29,072 nucleotides of DNA, taken from positions 1 through 29,072 of IMG/VR virus record IMGVR_UViG_3300010354_003742, one strand, 5' to 3'. This DNA comes from a virus. Made by a program: the position numbers and the translations under genes. Under the pieces are notes generated by a model. It worked only from the letters and a program-made list of their open reading frames with translations, made no database searches and was not told the DNA's origin. Positions 15,418-22,493 of this stretch are shown here, piece after piece; positions within the stretch are counted from its first letter, which is position 1, and each line of letters opens with the position of its first letter.

Positions 15418-17204
15418 TGGATCTTAATTTTAATGATTTAATTGACATGCTGGATGGCGAAGAGTTTGATGAGCGTCCAGTAGATTTAAGAACATTTGTT
15501 ACAAGCCCAGAGTATTTAGGACTTCCACCACTTTCTGAATATCAGTATACACTAATTGAAAAATCTTCTCAAGTATACAAGGAGTCCACACTTATTAAAT
15601 TATTTGGCGAAGAAGAAGGCAAGAGAATGTTTAAGCAGACAGCCAACGAGGTTGTTGCTCAATTAGGTAAGGGTTCTGGAAAGGACTATTGCTCAACCAT
15701 ATCAGTAGCCTATATAGTATATTTACTATTGTGCCTTAAAGACCCAGCATCATATTATGGTAAACCACCTGGAGACTCTATTGATATCATTAATATTGCT
15801 ATTAACGCACAACAAGCAAATAACGTATTCTTTAAAGGCTTTAGAACACGCATAGATAAGTGTGCTTGGTTTGTTGGAAAATATACAGAAAAAGCTTCTG
15901 AAATTAAATTTAATAAAAATATTACGGTGCATTCAGGTCACTCAGAGCGTGAAGCATGGGAAGGATACAACGTAATCGTTGTCATCCTTGATGAAATTTC
16001 TGGATTTAGCGTAGAGAATACAACTGGTCATGAGCAGGCAAAGACTGGAAGTCTTATATATGAAATGTATCGTGCCTCAGTAGACTCTCGTTTTCCAGAT
16101 TATGGCAAGGTTATCCTGCTATCATTTCCTAGATATAAAAATGATTATATCCAGCAAAGGTATGATGACGTAGTTGCAGAAAAAGAAGTTATTGCTAGGA
16201 CACATCATTTTAAGTTAGACGAAAATCTTCCAGACGGAACAGAAGGAAATGAATTTGATATAGAGTGGGAAGAAGACCATATCATTTCATACAAGTATCC
16301 TAGAATGTATGCGCTAAGAAGACCCACATGGGAAATTAATCCTACAAGAAAAATTGATGACTTTAAAGTAGCATTTTATAAAAATGCTCCAGATGCGCTA
16401 GGCAGATTTGCATGCATGCCGTCTGAAGCAATTGATGCATTCTTTAAATCAAGAGAGAAGATAGAAAAAGCTTTTAGTAATATGGCATTGGCCGTAGATA
16501 ATTTTGGAAGATTTGAAGACTGGTTCGCACCAGACCCAGATAAAGAATATTTTATTCACGTAGACCTTGCACAAAAACATGACCACTGTGCGGTTGCAAT
16601 GTCTCATGTACAAAAGTGGGTAAATGTAAAGGTTACTGACACCTACTCTCAGCCAGCACCAATTGTAGAAGTAGATGCAGTTAGGTATTGGACTCCTACT
16701 CCAGACAAGTCTGTGGACTTTACAGAAGTTAAAGATTATATTCTTTCATTAAGAACAAAAGGATTTAAGATACGTGTGTGTACTTTTGACAGATGGAACT
16801 CACATGATATGATGCAGCAGCTTAAACAGTACGGTATTAATACAGAGACTTTGTCTGTTGCTAAAAAGCATTACGATGATATGGCAATGGTGGTAGCAGA
16901 AGATAGACTAAGTGGTCCAGCAATTAAATTATTGATAGATGAATTATTGCAATTAAAAATTATGAGAGATAGGGTTGATCACCCAAGAAAAGGATCTAAA
17001 GACTTGGCGGACGCAGTTTGTGGTTCTGTTTATAATGCTATAAGCAGAAGTAGACCACAAAACAATGAAACAATAGATATACATACTTATGATTCTTTAA
17101 AATGGGATAGAGAAGAAGAGGATACTATATCAACAAATATGATAAGGCCACCAAGAATGCCACAGAACTTATCAGATGTACTAGAGGGAATGGAAATCGT
17201 ATGA
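15417..17204 (+). CDS. terL: terminase large subunit
   Basis: The 595-residue protein has an N-terminal packaging ATPase with a Walker A-like GKGSGKD at 84-90 and a Walker B VVILDE ending at D192/E193. Its C-terminal RNase H-fold nuclease has acidic residues D383 (HVDLA), D458 (TFDRWNS) and D529/D532 (KDLADA). It would pump DNA into the prohead and cut concatemers. The start chosen is the ATG at 15417 that overlaps the preceding TAA; a GTG/ATG slightly upstream lies inside the mini-gene. The ATGA overlap at its end couples the next gene. Confidence 0.93.
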   Translation: MDLNFNDLIDMLDGEEFDERPVDLRTFVTSPEYLGLPPLSEYQYTLIEKSSQVYKESTLIKLFGEEEGKRMFKQTANEVVAQLGKGSGKDYCSTISVAYIVYLLLCLKDPASYYGKPPGDSIDIINIAINAQQANNVFFKGFRTRIDKCAWFVGKYTEKASEIKFNKNITVHSGHSEREAWEGYNVIVVILDEISGFSVENTTGHEQAKTGSLIYEMYRASVDSRFPDYGKVILLSFPRYKNDYIQQRYDDVVAEKEVIARTHHFKLDENLPDGTEGNEFDIEWEEDHIISYKYPRMYALRRPTWEINPTRKIDDFKVAFYKNAPDALGRFACMPSEAIDAFFKSREKIEKAFSNMALAVDNFGRFEDWFAPDPDKEYFIHVDLAQKHDHCAVAMSHVQKWVNVKVTDTYSQPAPIVEVDAVRYWTPTPDKSVDFTEVKDYILSLRTKGFKIRVCTFDRWNSHDMMQQLKQYGINTETLSVAKKHYDDMAMVVAEDRLSGPAIKLLIDELLQLKIMRDRVDHPRKGSKDLADAVCGSVYNAISRSRPQNNETIDIHTYDSLKWDREEEDTISTNMIRPPRMPQNLSDVLEGMEIV

Positions 17205-17452
17205 GTATATATCAAGAAAAAGCTAAAGAATGTAAATGTTGCGGAAAACATGTTCCACTTCCCACAACGCTAAAAGAGTATGGTGGCATAATGTTATGTC
17301 CCACAAGCTTTGCAAATGTAATAGAATATAAAAGATTATGGAAGTCTCTAGGATCTAGACCAGCTGGTAATATTAGAAAACATTTTTCTGAATATGTACA
17401 GCAAATAGTTGAGACAACCATTGACAAAAATGAAGACGGCACGTTACAATAA
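17201..17452 (+). CDS. small cysteine-rich protein after terminase
   Basis: This 83-residue product overlaps the terL stop (ATGA). It begins with a CKCCG cluster at 11-15 and has another cysteine at 33 (MLCPTS), a possible three- or four-ligand zinc site, followed by a helical C-terminus. No family is recognised. It ends eight bases before the tRNA. Confidence 0.68.
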   Translation: MSIYQEKAKECKCCGKHVPLPTTLKEYGGIMLCPTSFANVIEYKRLWKSLGSRPAGNIRKHFSEYVQQIVETTIDKNEDGTLQ

Positions 17453-17459
17453 GAACTTG

Positions 17460-17533
17460 GCAACAGTAGCCAAGTTGGTTAAGGCCCCGAACTCATAATT
17501 CGGCTATCGTAGGTTCAAGTCCTACCTGTTGCA
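17460..17533 (+). tRNA. tRNA with CAU anticodon (tRNA-Met, or Ile2)
   Basis: A full cloverleaf is visible: acceptor GCAACAG (17460-17466) with CTGTTGC (17526-17532), a D arm with GCC/GGC and a GG-containing loop (17469-17485), anticodon stem CCGAA/TTCGG around CTCATAA (anticodon at 17494-17496), a 5-nt variable loop, and T arm GTAGG/CCTAC with TTCAAGT. The discriminator base is A. CCA is not encoded. The CAU anticodon can mean elongator Met, initiator Met or lysidine-modified Ile; a paired first acceptor position argues against initiator. It lies between terL and the next gene, in a 93-nt gap. Confidence 0.93.
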
Positions 17534-17545
17534 CAAAGGAGAAAC

Positions 17546-17866
17546 ATGCAAGAGCCAGATGAAAGCGATGAAAAGCTAGCTTATTATTTAGAAGTCGGTG
17601 CCGTAAGTCTTGAGGGCATGGATGAAAATGGGGAAATGATCTATAGCATAACTGAACTTGCTAAAGAGATAGCCCCAGAACTATGGCAGTCTCATATAGA
17701 GTACGTAGATAGATCATTAATGGAATTATATGAACAAGGCTTAGTTGAAGTAGAGTATGATGAAAATTTAGAAGCCACACTTCATCTTACAGAAGAAGGA
17801 CACAGGGTGGCAAAAGAAAAGGGCCTTGTTGAAATGGATTTCAATAGGGATATTCCAAACGATTAA
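17546..17866 (+). CDS. small winged-helix-like protein
   Basis: The 106-residue protein follows a good Shine-Dalgarno (AAAGGAGA). Its centre resembles a winged helix: SITELAKEI as helix 1, HIEYVDRSLMELYEQGLV as the recognition helix, then a beta hairpin (VEVEYDENLEATLHLT) and EEGHRVAKEKG. The composition is strongly acidic, unlike typical DNA binders, so it may bind protein instead or mimic DNA. No specific family is recognised. Confidence 0.7.
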   Translation: MQEPDESDEKLAYYLEVGAVSLEGMDENGEMIYSITELAKEIAPELWQSHIEYVDRSLMELYEQGLVEVEYDENLEATLHLTEEGHRVAKEKGLVEMDFNRDIPND

Positions 17867-17887
17867 TTGCAGGGTAATTAATTTTTT
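17862..17887 (+). terminator. AT-only terminator-like hairpin
   Basis: ATTAATT (17862-17868) and AATTAAT (17876-17882) form a perfect 7-bp A/T stem with a 7-nt loop followed by five T. The stem is weak, so termination may be partial. Its left arm includes the stop codon of the preceding gene and its tail runs into the next promoter. Confidence 0.5.
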
Positions 17888-17895
17888 GATATAAT
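17867..17895 (+). promoter_or_regulatory. extended -10 promoter of the hsp20 gene
   Basis: TGATATAAT at 17887-17895 with TTGCAG (17867-17872) at 17 bp spacing. The -35 overlaps the preceding hairpin. The leader of about 55 nt is GC-rich for this window (17900-17922, with GGG and CCC that can pair) and ends in a full AGGAGG (17945-17950), predicting strong translation. Confidence 0.7.
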
Positions 17896-17956
17896 ATATG
17901 TGGGTCGCCGTAAGGGGCCCGTACAAATTAACTTATTCGCTTGAAGGAGGAATAAA

Positions 17957-18382
17957 ATGGTAACAACACATTTCGCATGGGACCTTTTCAAGGACCCATT
18001 TTTTATTGGATTTGATAGGGCTCTAGACACATGGAATCATGTTCAAAATGTATCTAGTGCAACTAACTATCCACCATATAATGTAATCAAGGTAGACGAA
18101 GACAACTTTGTTGTCGAACTAGCAGTCGCTGGATTTGGTAAGACAGATATTGATGTATCAACAGCAGACGGCAAGCTTACTGTAAAGGGAGAATTAAGCA
18201 CAGAGGATAACGATTCGAAGTTTATCCACCGTGGAATTGCTGCCCGTAAATTTACTCGTGAGTGGGCCCTTGGTGAGTATATGGAAGTAAAGGCTGCGGA
18301 ACTAAAGGATGGAATGCTTAAAATTGATATTGTACGCATTCTACCAGAAGAGAAAAAGCCTAAGACTATTAAGGTCAAATAA
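17957..18382 (+). CDS. Hsp20/alpha-crystallin small heat shock protein
   Basis: The 141-residue protein has an IbpA-like layout: a short hydrophobic N-terminus (WDLFKDPFF), the NYPPYNV entry to the alpha-crystallin domain, VVELAVAGF, HRGIAARKFTREWALGEYMEV and the LKDGMLKIDIV edge strand, followed by a lysine-rich tail. Small heat shock proteins bind unfolding proteins without ATP; phages that carry one are thought to use it during assembly or to buffer host stress. The strong Shine-Dalgarno and separate promoter suggest abundant expression. Confidence 0.93.
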   Translation: MVTTHFAWDLFKDPFFIGFDRALDTWNHVQNVSSATNYPPYNVIKVDEDNFVVELAVAGFGKTDIDVSTADGKLTVKGELSTEDNDSKFIHRGIAARKFTREWALGEYMEVKAAELKDGMLKIDIVRILPEEKKPKTIKVK

Positions 18383-18386
18383 ATAG

Positions 18387-18392
18387 TATAAT
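18387..18392 (+). promoter_or_regulatory. -10 element before the structured leader
   Basis: A perfect TATAAT follows the hsp20 stop. No good -35 is visible at 16-18 bp. If used, transcription would start near 18399, so the following structured leader would begin at the 5' end of the mRNA. Confidence 0.5.
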
Positions 18393-18397
18393 AAAGA

Positions 18398-18479
18398 TCT
18401 GCACCCCGTCACTGGGGAGTCGCAGACTATTCGGGTCGCTACCCGAAGGATGGACCTGAGCATGTCCCGAAACTGCTCA
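18398..18479 (+). ncRNA. structured 5' leader of the nuclease gene, candidate cis-regulatory RNA
   Basis: Three local structures lie in 82 nt: TCTGC/GCAGA (18398-18402/18422-18426) enclosing CCCC/GGGG (18404-18407/18414-18417); a perfect 7-bp stem TTCGGGT/ACCCGAA with a 4-nt loop (18430-18447); and TGAGCA/TGCTCA (18457-18462/18474-18479) with an 11-nt loop. The loop of the third contains a second CCCGAA (18466-18471) that could pair with the same TTCGGG, and GGAC (18452-18455) can pair with GTCC (18464-18467). The Shine-Dalgarno follows about 10 nt later. No known riboswitch class is claimed. Confidence 0.6.
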
Positions 18480-18498
18480 TTAAATTTTAAGGAGAGTT

Positions 18499-18906
18499 AT
18501 GTTTGAATACAGAGTTAAGCAGGTAACAAAGATAGTGGACGGAGATACTATTGATGTTGATATTGATTTAGGATTCAGCATCTCTTATTCACAAAGACTT
18601 AGATTGGCTGGCATAGATACGCCAGAATCTAGAACAACAGACAAGTTTGAGAAAAGTCTTGGAATTGAATCTAAGGATTATCTAAAGTCTAAATTTAAAG
18701 ATGCCAAGGATGTTGTAGTAAAAACAGAAAAACCAGATAGTTCAGAAAAGTATGGAAGAATACTTGGATGGGTTTATCTAGATGGCAATACAAAGTCAGT
18801 TAATGAGCAGATGATTGAAGATGGTTATGCGTGGGGATACATGGGAGAAACTAAGGTCAAAGATTTTGCAGCCTTAGCAGAAAAGAGAAAAAAGAGCGGT
18901 AAGTAA
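18499..18906 (+). CDS. staphylococcal nuclease-like (thermonuclease) protein
   Basis: The 135-residue protein has the SNase fold motifs: VDGDTIDVD with D14/D16, RLRLAGIDTPES with R35, D40 and E43, and EKYGRILGWVY with R87. The catalytic arginines and glutamate fall at the same numbers as in the Staphylococcus aureus enzyme. No signal peptide is present, so it should act in the cytoplasm, for example in host DNA degradation or DNA scavenging, using calcium. A strong AAGGAG precedes the ATG. The preceding leader may control expression. Confidence 0.9.
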   Translation: MFEYRVKQVTKIVDGDTIDVDIDLGFSISYSQRLRLAGIDTPESRTTDKFEKSLGIESKDYLKSKFKDAKDVVVKTEKPDSSEKYGRILGWVYLDGNTKSVNEQMIEDGYAWGYMGETKVKDFAALAEKRKKSGK

Positions 18907-19091
18907 TGCCTATTTACGAGTACAAGTGTGAGTGTTCACCAGATAGCATAGTTCCTAAAGAAAGATCAATAACTTCTGTAGAGCCAATATACTTGTGTAA
19001 TGAATGTGGTAAGAGATTACAAAGACATTACGGGGGATTTGGTATTCAGTTTAAAGGCAGTGGCTTTTATAAAACAGATAATCCAAAGTAG
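18906..19091 (+). CDS. FmdB-like zinc-ribbon protein
   Basis: The 61-residue protein begins MPIYEYKCE and has C8-x-C10 and C31-x2-C34 followed by a GSGFYKTD end, the pattern of the FmdB (putative regulatory) zinc-ribbon family. It is coupled to the nuclease gene by taATG overlap. FmdB-like proteins occur in many phages near terminase or structural genes, and their function is unknown. An unusual spacing in the first pair (CxC rather than CxxC) is seen. Confidence 0.78.
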   Translation: MPIYEYKCECSPDSIVPKERSITSVEPIYLCNECGKRLQRHYGGFGIQFKGSGFYKTDNPK

Positions 19092-19120
19092 TTAACTAGT
19101 TTAATTTAATAAGATCATTG

Positions 19121-19129
19121 TGTTATAAT
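19121..19129 (+). promoter_or_regulatory. extended -10 promoter of the large surface-protein gene, with leader hairpin
   Basis: TGTTATAAT provides TGN plus a perfect TATAAT (19124-19129), with a weak TTAATT at 19101-19106. Just downstream, TAAGTAAA (19133-19140) and TTTACTTA (19153-19160) form an 8-bp stem with a 12-nt loop that ends at the Shine-Dalgarno AGGAG (19160-19164), so the hairpin could influence ribosome access. Confidence 0.6.
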
Positions 19130-19172
19130 TCTTAAGTAAACAAAAGTATTGTTTTACTTAGGAGAAACCTAA

Positions 19173-21665
19173 TTGACTAGAAGGGCAAGATACCTACTCA
19201 CCAGCCTGATTGTTGTAGGCTGGCTTTTTATTTTTGGACCAACAGCTTCTTATGCTGATGAGCCACCAGCTCCAGCAGAACAGGTAGTGGTAAGTCCTGC
19301 ACAGCAAGCTGTTAACACAGCACTTGCAACTGCCACAACAGAAGTTCAGCAAGCAATAGCGGCAACAGATACTGCTACAGCTTTAATCTCTGTTGCCCAG
19401 GCCGAAAGAGTAGAGGCCTCTGCTTCAATATCTCAAGTTAATCAATTAGTTAGTGTGGCACAAACAAGTGTTGCAGCAGTTGATACGGCAACTGCTAATA
19501 TTACTGCAATAGATTTATCGGTTACTCCAGTAGATCAAAATTCTCAAGTAGTTCAAGATGCTAAAGAGACTGTGTCTATAGCACAAACTGCAATAAATAA
19601 TATTGATACTTCAACAGCTCAAACAGCGGTATCTGAAGTAATAGCTGCAAGAACAGTTGCTGTAGCAGCACAATCAACAGCTCAAACAGAATTAACTCAA
19701 GCAAATATTGCTATTGATAATGCTCAGACAGCAGTAAATAATTTGCAGGCGACCATTGGAACAACCACAAACGTCTTGGCTGGCGTAGATGATGCTGGCA
19801 TAAGAATGAATCTTCCATTTAATTTACTAATGGGAAATACTCTTTATACCAATGTTTATGTGGGATCTAATGCTACAATCACATTTGGTGTAGACGAAGG
19901 TTGGGTTTATTATCAAACTCCTAATGCCCCTTCAGTATCTATTGCTGGTTGGGACTGGACAACTTGGAGCACTGGAACTGGAATTACATATTCAACTACT
20001 GGCACCAGCCTAGACATTGCTTGGGATGTAAGACCGTATCCATTACAAGATGCCTCAACACAAATGGTTCAAATTAGGTTTAATGCTGATGTAAATCCAA
20101 ATGACGGTGCTTGGATAGCAAACGTAACTGCAGTTGGGCCAATACCAAATGGGGCTAGGTTTAACTATAGAGAAACAACTAATGGAACAGTTATTCCAAT
20201 AGAAGATACAAATACTGGAACAGGTTTTGCGGGGCAAATAAGCCAGGGTTCAGCATTTACTCCATACGTAGATCCTAATACTTCATCAGTTCAGGCAGCT
20301 GTAGATGCAGCAAATGCAACTATTACTCAATTAAATCAAAGCCTTACCCCAGTTGTTGCTCAGAATGCAATAAATAATTCTGCTAATTCCACCCTTGCAT
20401 CTAATATATCTTCATTAAATAATTCAATAAATACAGCCTCTAATACAAAAACAAACTTGCAGACAGAATTAAATACAAATGCTCAGGAGCTAACCACAGT
20501 AATTAATAATCATATTCCTACACCTGCACCAATTATTTCGGAAACAATTGTTCAGGGAACTACTGTAACAGTTGCTCCAGAACTGCCAACTGGATATACA
20601 CCAAATACTTGGTTTTATCAAGTAGTTGCAGTTACTCCAAATGCAGAAAACCCATATGCTGGACAAACATTAAATACAGATGGTGCTCCAGAGTCTATAC
20701 AGCTTACAGGACTTGAAGAAGGAGCTACATATTCAATAAGAATTGCTAATTGGTCTGGACCAGTAAGTCAATATTCTGAAACTATTGTTTCTATACCGTC
20801 TACTCAAAGTTCAAATTTAGTTGCTAATCCTCCTTCACAGCCACCAGTTATAATAGATCTTCCTCCAATTGTAGAACCACCTGCAGAAGAACCACCTGCA
20901 GAAGAACCACCTGCTGAGGAGCCACCTGCAGAAGAACCACCTGCAGAAGAACCACCTGCTGAGGAGCCACCTGCAGAAGAACCACCTGCAGAAGAACCAC
21001 CTGCAGAAGAACCACCTGCAGAAGAACCACCTGCAGAAGAGCCACCTGCAGAAGAACCCCCTGCAGAGGAGCCACCATTAACTGTAGAAGAAATTGTTTC
21101 AGTAGTAGAAAATTTAATTAATGATGGAAACCTGACAGAATCAGATGCGGAAGCGGTAATAGATGCATTAATGTCTGACGGAGAAATAACATCTTCTGAA
21201 GTTAATAATCTTTCTGAGGCATTGACGGCAGATGGAACATTCACTATTGCAGAAAAAGAATTAGTTTCAGATGCATTAATTCAAGCAGCAGAAGGAGAGC
21301 CAGTAACTGCATCAGATATTGCAGCAGCAGGACTTGAGTATCGTGATCTTCCTCCACAAATACCAGTTGAAGTTAGAGAAGATGCAAATGGGAACCCAGT
21401 AGTTATTACAGCGGAAGTTGCCTCTGCTCTACTTACTTTAGAAAGCCCAGCAGCACTTGTAAATGCAATTGCTGGATGTTTTAATCCAGAAGAGGCTATA
21501 GAAGGACTTACTGAAGAGCAAAAATGTGAGCTAGGAAAAGCCCTTGCAAATATTGGGGCCGATATGTCTCCACAAGAACGACAAAAAGCTAAAGAAGTTT
21601 TAGTAGCAGCAATTTTAGTAGGTCAAGTAATACTTGGCAGCGCAATTTTAAGAATAAGGGGGTAA
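19173..21665 (+). CDS. exported, repeat-containing surface protein with C-terminal hydrophobic anchor
   Basis: The TTG at 19173 follows AGGAG by 8 nt and gives 830 residues with a signal peptide: RR, a hydrophobic core at 8-22 and likely cleavage after A28 (SYA|DEP). Then come an alanine/threonine-rich helical region (about 40-205), a glycine/tryptophan-rich beta domain (about 208-345), a second helical coil (about 370-450), an Fn3-like domain (about 455-550), a 13-unit PPAEE spacer (569-633), three EF-hand-like 19-residue repeats (about 637-695) and a terminal hydrophobic segment (about 807-826) ending RIRG. It is probably displayed on the infected cell or on the virion; the function is unknown. 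A cytoplasmic virion fibre would not need a signal peptide. Confidence 0.8.
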   Translation: MTRRARYLLTSLIVVGWLFIFGPTASYADEPPAPAEQVVVSPAQQAVNTALATATTEVQQAIAATDTATALISVAQAERVEASASISQVNQLVSVAQTSVAAVDTATANITAIDLSVTPVDQNSQVVQDAKETVSIAQTAINNIDTSTAQTAVSEVIAARTVAVAAQSTAQTELTQANIAIDNAQTAVNNLQATIGTTTNVLAGVDDAGIRMNLPFNLLMGNTLYTNVYVGSNATITFGVDEGWVYYQTPNAPSVSIAGWDWTTWSTGTGITYSTTGTSLDIAWDVRPYPLQDASTQMVQIRFNADVNPNDGAWIANVTAVGPIPNGARFNYRETTNGTVIPIEDTNTGTGFAGQISQGSAFTPYVDPNTSSVQAAVDAANATITQLNQSLTPVVAQNAINNSANSTLASNISSLNNSINTASNTKTNLQTELNTNAQELTTVINNHIPTPAPIISETIVQGTTVTVAPELPTGYTPNTWFYQVVAVTPNAENPYAGQTLNTDGAPESIQLTGLEEGATYSIRIANWSGPVSQYSETIVSIPSTQSSNLVANPPSQPPVIIDLPPIVEPPAEEPPAEEPPAEEPPAEEPPAEEPPAEEPPAEEPPAEEPPAEEPPAEEPPAEEPPAEEPPAEEPPLTVEEIVSVVENLINDGNLTESDAEAVIDALMSDGEITSSEVNNLSEALTADGTFTIAEKELVSDALIQAAEGEPVTASDIAAAGLEYRDLPPQIPVEVREDANGNPVVITAEVASALLTLESPAALVNAIAGCFNPEEAIEGLTEEQKCELGKALANIGADMSPQERQKAKEVLVAAILVGQVILGSAILRIRG
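20877..21071 (+). repeat. 13 tandem copies of a 15-bp unit encoding PPAEE
   Basis: The unit is CCACCTGCAGAAGAA. Units 3 and 6 share the variant GCTGAGGAG, so units 1-3 and 4-6 are a 45-bp duplication; units 7-10 are identical. Synonymous changes in units 11 and 13 mark the older edge. All copies stay in frame. Confidence 0.95.
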
Positions 21666-21668
21666 ATT

Positions 21669-21854
21669 ATGAACTGGTTGAAAAAAAGAGCAATAGCCGT
21701 ACTTAGCGAAAACTTCACGTTCCTAGGGTTTTTTGTAGCCTGGGTAGTATTAGAGGGAAGCGCTAAAACAGTAGTGGGCTATGTAACTCTAGCCTCTGTA
21801 GCACTATGGTTCCTAACCATAGGAATTAGAGAGCGGGCAGAAAAAGACGAATAA
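21669..21854 (+). CDS. small two-TM protein, candidate holin
   Basis: The 61-residue protein has two hydrophobic helices (about 15-30, FTFLGFFVAWVVL; about 36-52, VVGYVTLASVALWFLTI) with a basic N-terminus and a charged C-terminus. This matches class II holin topology, and it lies a few genes before the CHAP endolysin. A second two-TM protein at 22082 competes for the role. It starts three bases after the surface-protein gene and is probably co-transcribed with it. Confidence 0.65.
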   Translation: MNWLKKRAIAVLSENFTFLGFFVAWVVLEGSAKTVVGYVTLASVALWFLTIGIRERAEKDE

Positions 21855-21855
21855 A

Positions 21856-21864
21856 TGATATAAT
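21856..21864 (+). promoter_or_regulatory. extended -10 promoter of the lipoprotein gene, predicted leaderless
   Basis: TGATATAAT at 21856-21864, then six bases and the ATG at 21871. It is the only case that combines the extended -10 motif with leaderless spacing. No -35 or Shine-Dalgarno is seen. Confidence 0.65.
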
Positions 21865-21870
21865 AGGGTT

Positions 21871-22089
21871 ATGAAGAGAATAACTACTATTGCTTTATCA
21901 GGTCTATTAATGCTATCATTAACTAGCTGTGGCTATCAAGGAACATATCGATACCCATGCCAAGATCCTGCTAATTGGGAGAAGGCGGAATGCAATCCTC
22001 CAATCTGTGAAGCATCTGGTACATGCACTAAAGACGTAATTGGTAAAGTATCAACTACTACTACTGAAACAGGTACAACAAATGGCTAA
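21871..22089 (+). CDS. small phage lipoprotein
   Basis: The 72-residue protein has a lipoprotein signal: KR, a hydrophobic core, and lipobox LTSC with C20 as the acylation site. The mature part has five cysteines (CQDP, ECNPP, CEAS, TCTK) and aromatic YRYP. Similar short lipoproteins are found in phages of marine and freshwater bacteria, often near lysis or baseplate genes. It could act in superinfection exclusion or membrane lysis; both are inference. Confidence 0.82.
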   Translation: MKRITTIALSGLLMLSLTSCGYQGTYRYPCQDPANWEKAECNPPICEASGTCTKDVIGKVSTTTTETGTTNG

Positions 22090-22491
22090 AGAAAGACTAA
22101 GTCCACAAGATCTGGACGCTAGATTAAAATTTATTTAGGAATTACATTAGGCTCAATTCTATTTCTTACTGCGGTAGGAATTTTATACGGACTATTGTTT
22201 GTAACACAACCAATTGGTGGGCAGTCAGAGAATGATAAAATGTTCTTTAACGTGCTTGGATCAGTTGCAACATTTATTACAGGAACACTTGCTGGTCTAT
22301 TAATTGGACAATCAGGTGCCAAAGATATTATGAAGGCGCAACTTGATAATAAAGAAATGGATGCTAAAAATACACAGGCAGATAAAAAGCTTGAAGCAGA
22401 AATTGATGCAGTTGCAGCACGTTTAGCAGCTAAGCCAGATGGCGCAATGCCAGAAGTGCAACCAGTAGATACTGATTGGGATAAGGATTAA
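22082..22491 (+). pseudogene. two-TM protein, candidate holin, interrupted by a -1 frame change at an A-tract
   Basis: The ATG at 22082 reads MAKERLSPQDLDARLKFI and stops at a TAG (22136-22138). Shifting by -1 at AAAA (22126-22129) gives a continuous protein: after RLK it reads IYLGITLGSILFLTAVG (TM1), then FFNVLGSVATFITGTLAG (TM2) and a coiled, charged tail to 22491 (about 135 residues). Without the shift, TM1 has no start codon except a TTG at 22195 that removes it. One missing A in an A5 tract, or a programmed -1 shift, explains this. It lies directly before the endolysin, the usual place for a holin. Confidence 0.7.
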
Positions 22492-22493
22492 TC

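Noticed and set aside
17460-17533. tRNA as a prophage attachment site
   Set aside because: No integrase, no flanking direct repeat and no change of gene content on either side; it sits within a phage gene array.
18398-18498. Glutamine-type (glnA/downstream-peptide) riboswitch, suggested by a CCCGAAGGA segment
   Set aside because: The segment is mostly part of a simple hairpin and the outer stem and other conserved bases are not seen, so a family match is not supported.
20877-21071. Possible CRISPR array
   Set aside because: The units are contiguous 15-bp copies with no spacers and stay in frame inside a gene.
20804-21244. Long reverse-strand frames with glycine/serine or leucine/valine repeats
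   Set aside because: They are mirror readings of the forward PPAEE repeat, have no promoter or Shine-Dalgarno, and all real genes here are on the + strand.
22195-22491. Independent gene with a TTG start at 22195
   Set aside because: It lacks a good Shine-Dalgarno and discards a clear transmembrane helix that continues in frame upstream; a frame change explains the locus better.
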